This document shows, piece by piece, positions 41,301 to 49,326 of a stretch of DNA of 64,000 nt. Numbering within the stretch: the first letter of the stretch is position 1; every line of letters starts with the position of its first letter. This DNA is from a virus. The position numbers and the translations under genes are program-made. Under the pieces are notes generated by a model that was not told where the DNA came from, ran no database searches, and saw only the letters and a list, made by a program, of their open reading frames with translations. The stretch covers positions 1 to 64,000 of the IMG/VR virus record IMGVR_UViG_3300017730_000001. One strand, written 5' to 3'.

Positions 41301-41411
41301 TTAATAAATGTCTCTGATTACATTCTGTAATCTTCCGCATTTCATAAGGTTGTGTAGTTTGTCTGCTTGTGTCTTTAGATACTCGGCAGACAATGATGCA
41401 TAATATCGCAT
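41301..41411 (-). CDS. 36-residue small protein
   Basis: A tiny frame (MRYYASLSAEYLKTQADKLH; ends VIRDIY) behind a strong ribosome binding site (AGGAGATAACA), so probably translated. Helical and basic. Unknown. Confidence 0.5.
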   Translation of the reverse strand: MRYYASLSAEYLKTQADKLHNLMKCGRLQNVIRDIY

Positions 41412-41535
41412 TGTTATCTCCTGTTATGTTAGAAACTATCTGACAACTGGACTTCGCTTTCGCTACTTACTCTTTGTGTCGTAATTGTTTCTGTTATGTG
41501 ACAATTGTGTGTCACAATAGTATTTAGTAATTATA

Positions 41536-41745
41536 CTAGCTAAAGGTTATATTTGCAAGACCCTTTATGTTTCTTCTGACCATTTCATTTTTAACCTTTT
41601 GTCTGAGTTTAGGTATAACTGGTTTGTTATACGCATCTATCAACTCTGCATTAGATTTGCATTTCATATAGTCATGAACTATAGTTTTCTTTTTTGTATT
41701 TCTATCTATTTGTATAGAAGTTTTACCGAATTTCACTGGCATCAT
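41536..41745 (-). CDS. Conserved 69-residue phage protein
   Basis: A basic protein with the pattern KFGKTSIQIDRNTKKKT, DYMKCKSNAELIDAYN, KPVIPKLRQKVKNEMVRRNI. Similar short proteins are widespread in T4-like cyanophages and relatives, with no assigned function. The start may be the second ATG (MPVKFGK), since AAGGAGATTATG lies upstream. An inverted repeat GTGAC/GTCAC follows at about 41497-41516. Confidence 0.6.
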   Translation of the reverse strand: MMPVKFGKTSIQIDRNTKKKTIVHDYMKCKSNAELIDAYNKPVIPKLRQKVKNEMVRRNIKGLANITFS

Positions 41746-41759
41746 AATCTCCTTTTTTA

Positions 41760-42452
41760 TTATTTAGTGACATTTAATAATTCAAATTCTTCGCATTTCA
41801 TACATTTACCACAATTAGTAAAATGTATACAACTTTGAACTAATGGTTTTATATCATCTCTTATATAATCCCATTGCTGTTTTTTTGTCCAACCTATTAG
41901 TGGTGCTGATATTGTTTGTTTGATTGGCCAATCAAAAGAATGTTTATAACTTCCGTCATGATGTTTTGCATCTGCATCATGATATCCTTTTACTTTTTGG
42001 GGTATGTTCTGTAATGCCTCAAATACATTTTGAACCTGATACTTTGTAGGGTCGACTATAGAACAGTCTCCTAATCCATCATTGAACTCTAACATACCAC
42101 TATTTGCTCCCCAATAGAAATTTTTAACTTTTGAAAATCTCAATGATGCATTACACATTGCTAATAACCAATGTCTTGTAGAATAAAAAGAAGTTTCGAC
42201 ATCACGATATTTGGTATAATGTTCATGAGTATGTGTTATAAAGTCAACATCAAGTAGTTTACATATTAGTTCTAAATGATTGGGAAGACGATTAGCTTGA
42301 ATTGTTTTTTTTCTTGCAGGATAATGACTGTATATTGCAGCCACTTTTAATTTGTTATCACAAAGATATTGTAGAAGTGATGTAGATTCCACTCCGCCAG
42401 AAAATGCAACAACGGCATCTATTTCTGAAGTATTTTTAGAAAAGCGATTCAT
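41760..42452 (-). CDS. PP-loop ATPase, QueC-like
   Basis: 230 residues. N-terminal PP-loop VVAFSGGVESTSLLQYL (SGGxxS). The C terminus is C-x..-FTNCGKCMKCEEFELL, like the zinc-binding cysteines of QueC, which makes 7-cyano-7-deazaguanine (preQ0). Phages use preQ0 derivatives to modify DNA, but no QueD, QueE, FolE or transglycosylase partner is visible in the window, so the enzyme may instead adenylate another carboxylate or amide substrate. The local DNA is AT-richer than the core. Confidence 0.55.
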   Translation of the reverse strand: MNRFSKNTSEIDAVVAFSGGVESTSLLQYLCDNKLKVAAIYSHYPARKKTIQANRLPNHLELICKLLDVDFITHTHEHYTKYRDVETSFYSTRHWLLAMCNASLRFSKVKNFYWGANSGMLEFNDGLGDCSIVDPTKYQVQNVFEALQNIPQKVKGYHDADAKHHDGSYKHSFDWPIKQTISAPLIGWTKKQQWDYIRDDIKPLVQSCIHFTNCGKCMKCEEFELLNVTK

Positions 42453-43074
42453 ATTTTCCCTTTTGTTTAGGTGTAGAAAGTGTACAAACTATAGAATATC
42501 TTTTTGTATTTGTCTGCATAGGTTTAACCATATGTGTTATATTATTGGGAAATAAAACCAATAAAGATTCTACTACACTTATACTTAAAACATCAGTATG
42601 AGAATTTTTATATGCAAAGTTTGGAGAAAAGAGAATTAAATCTCCCTCGTCTTTACTATATCTACTTTTCATGAAATTATCTTTTTCTACTAGACCCTTT
42701 GGAAAATATACAGCAGTCATTTTGGTAGAAACCGAACCCCTTATTTCGTTTTTTTTACTGTTATGAGTATGTGGAAAAGAAAATCCACCAGCTCCATGTA
42801 TAAGATTAGCCCAACAGGCTGATACTTGCATCTCTTCTTCTAGGAGTAAATCGTCTATCTGACGAGTTAAAGTTCTAAAACTATGATAAGTATGTTGCAT
42901 CTTAGTGTTCGATTGCCAAGTGTTATTGGGTGTAGAAGCAAAACTTCGTGTGTCACCATCTGGCGCAAGGAGTTTTTCTTGTTCAATTTCATCAATCAAG
43001 TTTTTGTTTAACTCAGTGTTATCTGGAAATTTATGACTCAGAAAAGGAGTGTAAAATATTTTATCTAAATGCAT
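42436..43074 (-). CDS. 2OG-Fe(II) oxygenase, TIGR02466-like
   Basis: 212 residues. GGFSFPHTHNSKKNEIRGSV supplies the first metal histidine and following acid, LLVLFPNNITHMVKPMQTNT the second histidine, and KRYSIVCTL the 2-oxoglutarate-binding basic residue. It is linked by overlaps to the QueC-like enzyme (17 bp) and the beta-propeller (10 bp), so the three may form a modification pathway. Substrate unknown. Confidence 0.65.
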   Translation of the reverse strand: MHLDKIFYTPFLSHKFPDNTELNKNLIDEIEQEKLLAPDGDTRSFASTPNNTWQSNTKMQHTYHSFRTLTRQIDDLLLEEEMQVSACWANLIHGAGGFSFPHTHNSKKNEIRGSVSTKMTAVYFPKGLVEKDNFMKSRYSKDEGDLILFSPNFAYKNSHTDVLSISVVESLLVLFPNNITHMVKPMQTNTKRYSIVCTLSTPKQKGKYESLF

Positions 43075-43832
43075 TTTATATCTGTAATTTTATCTAGGTG
43101 TTCTATATTTATTTGATTATCAAATACTCTATTTTCTATATCAAAAACAAAAACAGACGCAACATCTCCTTCGTTATTGCCAACTAAAAGTTTTCCATTT
43201 CTTTTTGCTAAACCTCTACAGAAACCCTTATTAATGAAATATCTATCGTCATCAATGACTAGTTCATAGGCACCTGTATCAATAGTATAGAAATGTTCAT
43301 CAACAATTATGTTATGACATTTTCTTCCTAATTCCTTTATCTTAGTATCTCCTCTATAAAACTCAGATGGTTTTAGATTTCTATTGTGAAATACATAGTA
43401 TAACTCATCTTTAAAAAATAGACTGTTGCAATGAGATTTTTTAGGAAGAACTTTAAAGAATGAACTGCCGTCATCTAAATTATGTATACCAATTGAGTTT
43501 TCGTGTGTATTCGCAACATACATGATATTGTCTTTCTTTAATATTTGATGCGTGTTAAAAAAACTAGTAATAGGTAATAGACCTTTGAATGTGTAATCAT
43601 TGATATCGTAGATACCTATTTTAGTATGATTTGCAATGTAAATATTATCTTCATCATAAGTTATGCCAAAGGGTCTAAAGGTTGGTCTGGTGTTTTTGCC
43701 TGATTTCATTCCTTCAACTGACAAGTCATCTAATTCAGGAGTGTAGGGTTTGACCAATTGTAGTTCAAAATTATCATTGTATACAAGAAAAGATACTCTG
43801 TTATCTTTTTTTGTACCAGTTATTATTATCAT
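43065..43832 (-). CDS. Beta-propeller-like protein
   Basis: 255 residues from the ATG at 43832 (MIIITGTKKDNRVSFLVYND), which overlaps the upstream stop (ATGA). Repeated four-strand blades are suggested by YDEDNIYIANHTKIGIYDIN, KKDNIMYVANTHENSIGIHN, VDEHFYTIDTGAYELVIDDD and KLLVGNNEGDVASVFVFDI. No signal peptide. It may bind a small ligand or partner protein. The function is unknown. Confidence 0.55.
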   Translation of the reverse strand: MIIITGTKKDNRVSFLVYNDNFELQLVKPYTPELDDLSVEGMKSGKNTRPTFRPFGITYDEDNIYIANHTKIGIYDINDYTFKGLLPITSFFNTHQILKKDNIMYVANTHENSIGIHNLDDGSSFFKVLPKKSHCNSLFFKDELYYVFHNRNLKPSEFYRGDTKIKELGRKCHNIIVDEHFYTIDTGAYELVIDDDRYFINKGFCRGLAKRNGKLLVGNNEGDVASVFVFDIENRVFDNQINIEHLDKITDIKCI

Positions 43833-44422
43833 CTTCTTCCACAGTTTTTTTCTGCTCTGTGCCATACATTGTAGTTGTTGCCTACAACTAATGCCATTAA
43901 AAGATTTATATTATTCATAGTTTTTGGTTCTAGAGTCTGTCGTTCTATATCAGAATTGATTGCAGGTATGAGAACAAGTGTTTTAACAAGAAACATTTGT
44001 GGTACTGATGGTTGTTCACCAACAATTGGATTTATTTCATAAACACAATTGTATTTAAGTCCACGATAAGTTGTATAGATATCTGCAAGTTGTAGTGTGG
44101 TAAATGTAATCCACTGCTTAGTTGTGATTGGGTCAGATAGTGTAAATTGTGACTTGTTCTGATTTTCCTTTAACTGTAATCCTATCAACTCTAGTGAATG
44201 CTCTGTCTGGACATAGTTGATAAGTTCTTTCTGATAACAACAAGTCCACCCCATTATAATTTCTTGTTTGGCCTTCGAGTCTAGCGCCCAAGTTGACGGC
44301 ATCTCCGATGACGGAATAGTCAAATCTAAGTTCGGAACCCATGTTTCCGACAATACATTCGCCTGAACTGATACCGATGCCCACATTAATAGGAGGCAGG
44401 TTAAGAGGTTTAAGTTCTTCAT
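43829..44422 (-). CDS. Exported/membrane protein overlapping the cyclase gene by 290 bp
   Basis: 197 residues. The start at 44422 has AAAGGAATTAA directly upstream and encodes a convincing signal peptide (MKNLNLLTCLLLMWASVSVQA then N). The C-terminal half (ITFTTLQLADIYTTYRGLKY, then CVYEINPIVGE, then MFLVKTLVLIPAI) resembles DUF5658-like small membrane proteins. The first 290 bp lie inside the cyclase gene in another frame. The alternative ATG at 44254 would still overlap by 122 bp. Overprinting is unusual; the 3' half is surely coding, the exact start less sure. Confidence 0.6.
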   Translation of the reverse strand: MKNLNLLTCLLLMWASVSVQANVLSETWVPNLDLTIPSSEMPSTWALDSKAKQEIIMGWTCCYQKELINYVQTEHSLELIGLQLKENQNKSQFTLSDPITTKQWITFTTLQLADIYTTYRGLKYNCVYEINPIVGEQPSVPQMFLVKTLVLIPAINSDIERQTLEPKTMNNINLLMALVVGNNYNVWHRAEKNCGRR

Positions 44423-45971
44423 TTAATTCCTTTGTTGCATCTAGGACTTCTAGTGCTGATTTTACGGCAAGGTCTGCGTGGTTTTCACAATCAAGTGGTG
44501 CATTCCAAAAACTCATTATGCAATCCCCCATATACTTATCTATGGTTCCACTATTATTTAGTATGATTTTAGTTTGCATATCTAAAAACTTATTAATGAG
44601 TTCTACTAAACCTTCTGGATCATCTTTCTGCATATAGTGTTCGCTTATGGGAGTGAATCCGATTATGTACATAAACATGAAAGTCATCTCTCTTCTATCT
44701 CCGCCAAGTCTAAGTTTACTTGGGTCTTTTTGTAGTTCTTCAATCATGTCAGGAGATAAATACTTTTGGAACTGCTTCTTAATTTGTTCTTTGAGTTGGT
44801 AAGTAGTATAGTATTGGTTAAAAGAAGCGTGTCCGAAAACAACAACGGAGCTTAACGATGACCAGAAGATATCGAAAAGAACGAGATTGTAAAACCACAA
44901 ATAGTGACTTAACCCCACCTGAAGTAAAACGAACCCTACAGAGACTATCGCCGAGAAGGCTGTGGGAAGTTTGTAGACCGATACCAGTATTCCTAGAAGG
45001 ACTAACAGAAGAAGAAAAGTCTCGAGCATTTCAAGAGTCTCGGATACATGTATTTGAACTCCTGACGAAACGGTTTGGATTAGGTGTGCTTGAACTTCGT
45101 GAGGATACATTACACCCATTGGGGTTGAAACTGGAATAGATAACCCCTCAGCGGTTAGTCCATAGACTAGAATCTTTCCTTCTATATCAGAATCTTGCAA
45201 GTCTGCAAATGAGATAGATTCGAATTCGTTCCAATACGAAATCATCAAGTCTGCACTTGATGTGGTCTCTATTGGTTTGTCTCTTCCCATTTTAACCCAT
45301 TCAATACCTGCATCAGCAGTTACCCTAGTTTGATAATTGGGTTGGTCATAGTATGCTCTGAGAACTTCGAATCCTAAACTTGGATATAATTGACCATTTG
45401 CCTGGATGACTAGCGGAATCGCTCTGTTTGTTCCGTCAAAATTTGGTGTATTCGCCACAGGTGGTGTGGCAACTGTCACGCCCATACCCCAAGCTGAGTT
45501 TTGTAATTCGGTTCGGGGACTTACTAAACCTGAAAAGTTCCATACATGGTCTTGTATATTACCATCTCCGAATACAGATGTATTTACAAATGGTGCGTTG
45601 CCTGATTCTTTTTGAATTGTTGGTGCTGATGATAATATCGTTAATCTGTTTTCTAGTGCCTCTGCAAAGACTTCATCACCACCGAATCTATCTTCTTCTG
45701 CGAATAGTATATTGAATACATGAGTATTTGAGTGATGTGTTTCCCATAATGTATCTGCGTATATGTCTCTAGGGAAAGGATATTGACCGTACTTCTCTAT
45801 TGCCTTTTCATCTATGTTGACCAGTAGTATGTCATCTACTATCACTTTTTCTTTTTGTTGATGTAGAACATCGAAGTAAGACCATCTAACATTATCTATT
45901 AGATAAGGCGACCATATCTTTATGCCCACGAGTGCAATGATGGTTATAAGTACAGTTTTCCAATTATACAT
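44133..45971 (-). CDS. CHASE2-domain class III nucleotide cyclase
   Basis: 612 residues. An N-terminal TM helix (about 8-24) precedes a periplasmic CHASE2 sensor (about 25-310). Three TM helices follow (about 312-390), then a cytoplasmic class III cyclase domain (about 425-610). Most catalytic features are present: DKYMGDCIMSFWNAP with one metal Asp and substrate Lys, FDYSVIGDAVNLGARLEG with the base-binding Asp and catalytic Asn/Arg. The first metal aspartate, usually in FSDIRGFT, is Tyr here (FMYIIGFT), so activity may be lost or altered. It is followed upstream by curli-type genes and would sense the envelope. Confidence 0.85.
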   Translation of the reverse strand: MYNWKTVLITIIALVGIKIWSPYLIDNVRWSYFDVLHQQKEKVIVDDILLVNIDEKAIEKYGQYPFPRDIYADTLWETHHSNTHVFNILFAEEDRFGGDEVFAEALENRLTILSSAPTIQKESGNAPFVNTSVFGDGNIQDHVWNFSGLVSPRTELQNSAWGMGVTVATPPVANTPNFDGTNRAIPLVIQANGQLYPSLGFEVLRAYYDQPNYQTRVTADAGIEWVKMGRDKPIETTSSADLMISYWNEFESISFADLQDSDIEGKILVYGLTAEGLSIPVSTPMGVMYPHEVQAHLIQTVSSGVQIHVSETLEMLETFLLLLVLLGILVSVYKLPTAFSAIVSVGFVLLQVGLSHYLWFYNLVLFDIFWSSLSSVVVFGHASFNQYYTTYQLKEQIKKQFQKYLSPDMIEELQKDPSKLRLGGDRREMTFMFMYIIGFTPISEHYMQKDDPEGLVELINKFLDMQTKIILNNSGTIDKYMGDCIMSFWNAPLDCENHADLAVKSALEVLDATKELNEELKPLNLPPINVGIGISSGECIVGNMGSELRFDYSVIGDAVNLGARLEGQTRNYNGVDLLLSERTYQLCPDRAFTRVDRITVKGKSEQVTIYTI

Positions 45972-46037
45972 AGATATCTATCAGGTTACCCTTTTTCCAT
46001 TCGAGTAGTCGATATCTCCTGTATCTGTTTTGTGGCA

Positions 46038-46217
46038 CTATTCAATTGTGGGCCACGCAAAAAAGAATATGTATAGACAAACACCAATGAGTGATATTGC
46101 AAGAACTGTTGACCAGAAACTTGACCACCATTGTTGTTTTTTCTTTCTACGATATTCGTTAACCATTGCGATGGTCCTTTCTCGTGCATCTTTTGAAAAT
46201 GGATTCGCTTCATTCAT
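46038..46217 (-). CDS. 59-residue single-TM protein
   Basis: Starts MNEANPFSKDARERTIAMVN, basic middle (RRKKKQQ), then a C-terminal TM helix (VLAISLIGVCLYIFFFAW). It lies between the cyclase and other tiny membrane proteins and overlaps the 33-residue frame by 4 bp. A longer overlapping frame in another phase (45986-46213) looks non-coding. Possible accessory of the secretion locus. Confidence 0.6.
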   Translation of the reverse strand: MNEANPFSKDARERTIAMVNEYRRKKKQQWWSSFWSTVLAISLIGVCLYIFFFAWPTIE

Positions 46218-46315
46218 AATATTAAACCGATAATAAAACCTATGTTTAGTCCTAAAGAACAGACTAAGATAAAGTCTTTTTTAAAAGAATACGGTATCAT
46301 GTCGATTGTGTTCAT
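46214..46315 (-). CDS. 33-residue membrane peptide
   Basis: MNTIDMIPYSFKKDF followed by a hydrophobic helix to the C terminus (ILVCSLGLNIGFIIGLIL). ATGA overlaps with both neighbours show it is kept in the operon. Function unknown. Confidence 0.5.
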   Translation of the reverse strand: MNTIDMIPYSFKKDFILVCSLGLNIGFIIGLIL

Positions 46316-46569
46316 GAGAATTTCTTCTGTATTCGTTTATAGATATAGTATATAGACAGTCCATAAGTAGCGAGAACAGTCATTGTAAAACCTATGTAAA
46401 TAAGTTCTATTGGTGTTAGGAAGAGAACTTGCCAAACGAAATCAGATGCAGCTTCTACATCACCCAAAGATTCAGGCATGACCATATCGTTCTCTTCAAA
46501 GAGTTCTAATATGTCGTCATACTCTTCTTCAGTGAGACACTCGTAAAACTCAGGTGGACATTCACTCAT
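46312..46569 (-). CDS. 85-residue single-TM protein
   Basis: The acidic N-terminal half (MSECPPEFYECLTEEEYDDI) is followed by a TM helix (about 50-75, PIELIYIGFTMTVLATYGLS) and a short basic cytoplasmic end. It is coupled by a 4-bp overlap to the curlin-repeat gene. The two N-terminal cysteines could cross-link. Role unknown. Confidence 0.55.
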   Translation of the reverse strand: MSECPPEFYECLTEEEYDDILELFEENDMVMPESLGDVEAASDFVWQVLFLTPIELIYIGFTMTVLATYGLSIYYIYKRIQKKFS

Positions 46570-47336
46570 TGTTGGGTCACCGATGTACTACAACCACCGA
46601 CTGTCATGCAATCGACTGATATAGTATAAGACTGAGTACCACTAGTACCAAATTGTAATAATGTTAAGTCTGTTCCATATAAACCATCAAGAGTTATATT
46701 TGCAGTGTGATTTGCACTAGTTCCTTTCTGACGGACATACACATCGTTATAATCATTGTAGATTGTTAAGTTTGTAGTTTTTACACCATTGCCTTGTTGT
46801 TTGATTTGAACTTCGTTATGGTCACCTGCTAAATGCAAATCAAAGTTATGACCATCCCATGCATTATGTTGATTTGTTTGTTGAACTGCTAATTTGTTAT
46901 AGTCGCCATACATTGTAATGTCTATCTCGTGTCCGCCACCTTCACTACCATCATGACTCCAATCTAAATTTGTTTCGGAGTCTAGTGAATCCCAAGTAAT
47001 GCCTTGACCAAGTTTCATTTTGTTACCAGTACCACTGACCTCATCAAATACAATTGAGTTGGGATAAGTATAACTTGATGATGTATTGTGTATGTTGTAT
47101 TGAACCATATACACACCTAGACTAGAAGCATTAATATATGAATTAGCATCTAACATTTTAATTTCATTATCGAAACCAATTTGTTCTATACCTAGTTCAA
47201 AATTATCTCCGCTTTGTTCAATAGATATAACATTGTCATCAGCGTATACAGGAAATACCATGAGATAACAAGCACCCCATGGTAGTATCCAGTATTTGTA
47301 AAATTTATTTTTTAATTTGTTTAAAAAATCCACCAT
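46566..47336 (-). CDS. Exported curlin-repeat protein (CsgA/CsgB-like), first copy
   Basis: 256 residues from the ATG at 47336. The signal peptide ends VFPVYA before DDN. The mature chain carries repeats with the curlin spacing of alternating hydrophobics and Q-x-G-x-x-N: VISIEQSGDNFELGIEQIGFDN, then MYGDYNKLAVQQ, LAGDHNEVQIKQQGNG, YNDYNDVYVRQKG and LYGTDLTLLQFG. Such repeats form amyloid beta-solenoid fibres. It ends with two cysteines (SVDCMTVGGC), mirrored in the second copy. CsgG/CsgF upstream would export it. The repeat pattern is clear; fibre formation is inferred. Confidence 0.75.
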   Translation of the reverse strand: MVDFLNKLKNKFYKYWILPWGACYLMVFPVYADDNVISIEQSGDNFELGIEQIGFDNEIKMLDANSYINASSLGVYMVQYNIHNTSSSYTYPNSIVFDEVSGTGNKMKLGQGITWDSLDSETNLDWSHDGSEGGGHEIDITMYGDYNKLAVQQTNQHNAWDGHNFDLHLAGDHNEVQIKQQGNGVKTTNLTIYNDYNDVYVRQKGTSANHTANITLDGLYGTDLTLLQFGTSGTQSYTISVDCMTVGGCSTSVTQQ

Positions 47337-47476
47337 AATAATAATCCTAAAATTAATCCCTCGGTGTATGACACCCATAACATTTCATATTCATCTAAAC
47401 CAAAATAGTCGGCAACTTCCCATGTTAGGTTTTCATGCCATTGTCTTAGTTTAGTAAAGTCAATATTTATGCTCAT
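47321..47476 (-). CDS. 51-residue protein with C-terminal hydrophobic segment
   Basis: From the ATG at 47476 behind AAGGAGAGATTT (the open frame extends to 47530 but without signals). MSINIDFTKLRQWHENLTWE is followed by a hydrophobic C terminus (YTEGLILGLLLWWIF). Overlaps the curlin-repeat gene start by 16 bp. Possibly a small membrane partner of the fibre locus. Confidence 0.55.
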   Translation of the reverse strand: MSINIDFTKLRQWHENLTWEVADYFGLDEYEMLWVSYTEGLILGLLLWWIF

Positions 47477-47486
47477 AAATCTCTCC

Positions 47487-48638
47487 TTAATCTTGTCGTA
47501 TAACAATTGTAATTCCATCTCCATCTCCAAATGTCATGACACCTGAGTATCCTGGAACTTCGGCATCTATAATACCCGAACCACCACTTGTTATAATTAT
47601 ATTTATGACTCCTTGGACATCACGAAAGAAAACTAAGTCTCCGTCTTGTTCGAAAACATTAAACTGAGAATCTTTGTTGAAACCTTGTGAGGCACCTTTA
47701 AGTGCAAACCCAGCTAATTCAGTACCCGAACTACTTTTGGAACCTAACGATACCGTGGTTCTCTCTAATTCTTCTATAACATCTAATAAGTCTTGTAAAA
47801 AATCCACATCCAAATAATCTATGTCCAACTCTGAAAATGATAAATCTTCAGTCGTATCGGCCAAAGCATCTCCCTCAAGTTCATTGAACTCTAAGAAGTC
47901 TACATCTAATAGACCTTGGTCATCATAGTTTTCATCTTGATAGGATTCTTCCATCGCATTTCGTATTTCCGAAGGCGGATTTACGATGAACATGTTGTCA
48001 ATCAGACTCGGTGTAATACCTTGAACCGTGACTGCTGTAGTTGGTGATGAATCAAACGATGCAACAGTAGTTGCCTGATATGGTTGATTTAAAACAACTT
48101 CACCACCGTCATTATAAACTAGTATTTCTCCAGATGATTCACCTGTATCTTCATCCGGAAGTAAGATTACCATAGTCCTTCCCAACTCATCAATGGTGGT
48201 TGTAAAATCTGTCCCTCTCATTGTGATATTGGCTGTAGGAGTAGATACATCTACATTTTGTTTTTTAATTCTTGAACCACCACCCGAGGCGAATCGTGCT
48301 GTGCCTCGTGCCATTCGTATTGACATTTTGGATAAACTTGGGTCGGGGTCGTAATATGCCTCGTCTATGTAAACGAGTGAGTTTTCTGTTAAACTCAATT
48401 TTTCATTATCTAAAAATTGTATGAGCATACGCCCATTGGCAGTCTCTGCTTCATCATACATGTTGATGTCTGTACCGACATCTGTTAGAATTCTGTCCTG
48501 CTCTCTTTTTACAGATGTGACACCTGTAGATTCAATTACACCGCCAATGGGCTCAGCCCAGCTGAACCCACCAGCGAATAATAAAAAGAAACTAACTATC
48601 GCTGCCGGAATCTTTTTGTGTAATCTGAATAATCGCAT
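47487..48638 (-). CDS. Exported FecR-domain protein
   Basis: 383 residues from the ATG at 48638 (a GTG two codons earlier is also possible). The signal peptide is AAIVSFFLLFAGGFSWA then EP. The FecR domain (about 30-200) contains GRMLIQFLDNEKLSLTENS, MSIRMARGTARFASG and STPTANITMRGTDFTT, the typical FecR ending. The rest is acidic and low-complexity with a C-terminal strand region (SGGSGIIDAEVPGYSGVM). FecR domains act in the periplasm, in signalling or surface display, and are often near CHASE2 cyclases in Gram-negative bacteria. Its start overlaps the second curlin-repeat gene. Confidence 0.75.
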   Translation of the reverse strand: MRLFRLHKKIPAAIVSFFLLFAGGFSWAEPIGGVIESTGVTSVKREQDRILTDVGTDINMYDEAETANGRMLIQFLDNEKLSLTENSLVYIDEAYYDPDPSLSKMSIRMARGTARFASGGGSRIKKQNVDVSTPTANITMRGTDFTTTIDELGRTMVILLPDEDTGESSGEILVYNDGGEVVLNQPYQATTVASFDSSPTTAVTVQGITPSLIDNMFIVNPPSEIRNAMEESYQDENYDDQGLLDVDFLEFNELEGDALADTTEDLSFSELDIDYLDVDFLQDLLDVIEELERTTVSLGSKSSSGTELAGFALKGASQGFNKDSQFNVFEQDGDLVFFRDVQGVINIIITSGGSGIIDAEVPGYSGVMTFGDGDGITIVIRQD

Positions 48639-49326
48639 TGTCACTGTTTACATTAAGATTGACATTTGCATTAGGTGTTGCACACCCTCCGCCAGAAGCT
48701 GCACATGTGCCTGATATCTGAGTGATATCAACATCAGCACTGTCTCCTGTAAAATCAAAATTAAGTGTTTGTGAACCATCTTTTTGCAATGTATTGAAAT
48801 TAGAACTAGAACCAGTCACATCGAAATTCCATGTGACATCATCTGATTCCCAATCAATATCAAAAACATTACTACTTCCAATGAGAACTAAATCCGCATT
48901 TAATCTCTCTGCACTTGCAACAGCACCTTGGTCGATATCGAATGTATTCGAATCGCCTGTCATTGCGAAATTGATGTCTGAATCATCTGAACTACCTGTA
49001 GAACCTATGTTCCAGTCAATAGCGTTAGAATCACCAGTCATCGATATAGCGTAGTTCGATGTATCGGCAACGAGAGGTCCGAATAACAAGTTCTTGTTAC
49101 CTATCATATCTATGTTGAAATCCAAAGTCACACCAGTAATGGTCATGTTTGAACCAGAACCACTTGAAAAGTCGTTTAGTCCTACTTTGTTACCAAAACC
49201 AACTTGGTCAACATATAATTTTAGAGTATCACCAACTTGTGTTATCATAATCTCATTATCATCAGTTGCAGCTGCGAAAACGAATGGTGTCGACATTAGT
49301 AATAAAATACTTAAAATTTTATTCAT
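48592..49326 (-). CDS. Exported curlin-repeat protein (CsgA/CsgB-like), second copy
   Basis: 244 residues. Signal peptide MNKILSILLLMSTPFVFAAA. The opening repeat NEIMITQVGDTLKLYVDQVGFGNKV is a curlin-type unit like that of the first copy (VISIEQSGDNFELGIEQIGFDN). The following units are more acidic: MTGDSNAIDWNI, MTGDSNTFDIDQG, LIGSSNVFDIDW, VTGSSSNFNTLQ and FTGDSADVDITQ. Two cysteines (GTCAASGGGC) precede a last unit NAIIQITQKDSG. It is probably a fibre subunit or nucleator. It is the gene directly downstream of csgG. Confidence 0.75.
   Translation of the reverse strand: MNKILSILLLMSTPFVFAAATDDNEIMITQVGDTLKLYVDQVGFGNKVGLNDFSSGSGSNMTITGVTLDFNIDMIGNKNLLFGPLVADTSNYAISMTGDSNAIDWNIGSTGSSDDSDINFAMTGDSNTFDIDQGAVASAERLNADLVLIGSSNVFDIDWESDDVTWNFDVTGSSSNFNTLQKDGSQTLNFDFTGDSADVDITQISGTCAASGGGCATPNANVNLNVNSDNAIIQITQKDSGSDS

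Noticed and set aside
44858-45139. Plus-strand 93-codon open frame with protein-like composition
   Set aside because: It lies entirely opposite the CHASE2 domain of the cyclase, has no ribosome site or promoter, and all other genes are on the minus strand. It mirrors the codon structure of the real gene.
45986-46213. Minus-strand 75-codon frame between the cyclase and the small TM genes
   Set aside because: The alternative frame at 46038-46217 gives a charged N terminus plus a clean TM helix and a 4-bp overlap with its neighbour, so it is the better gene.
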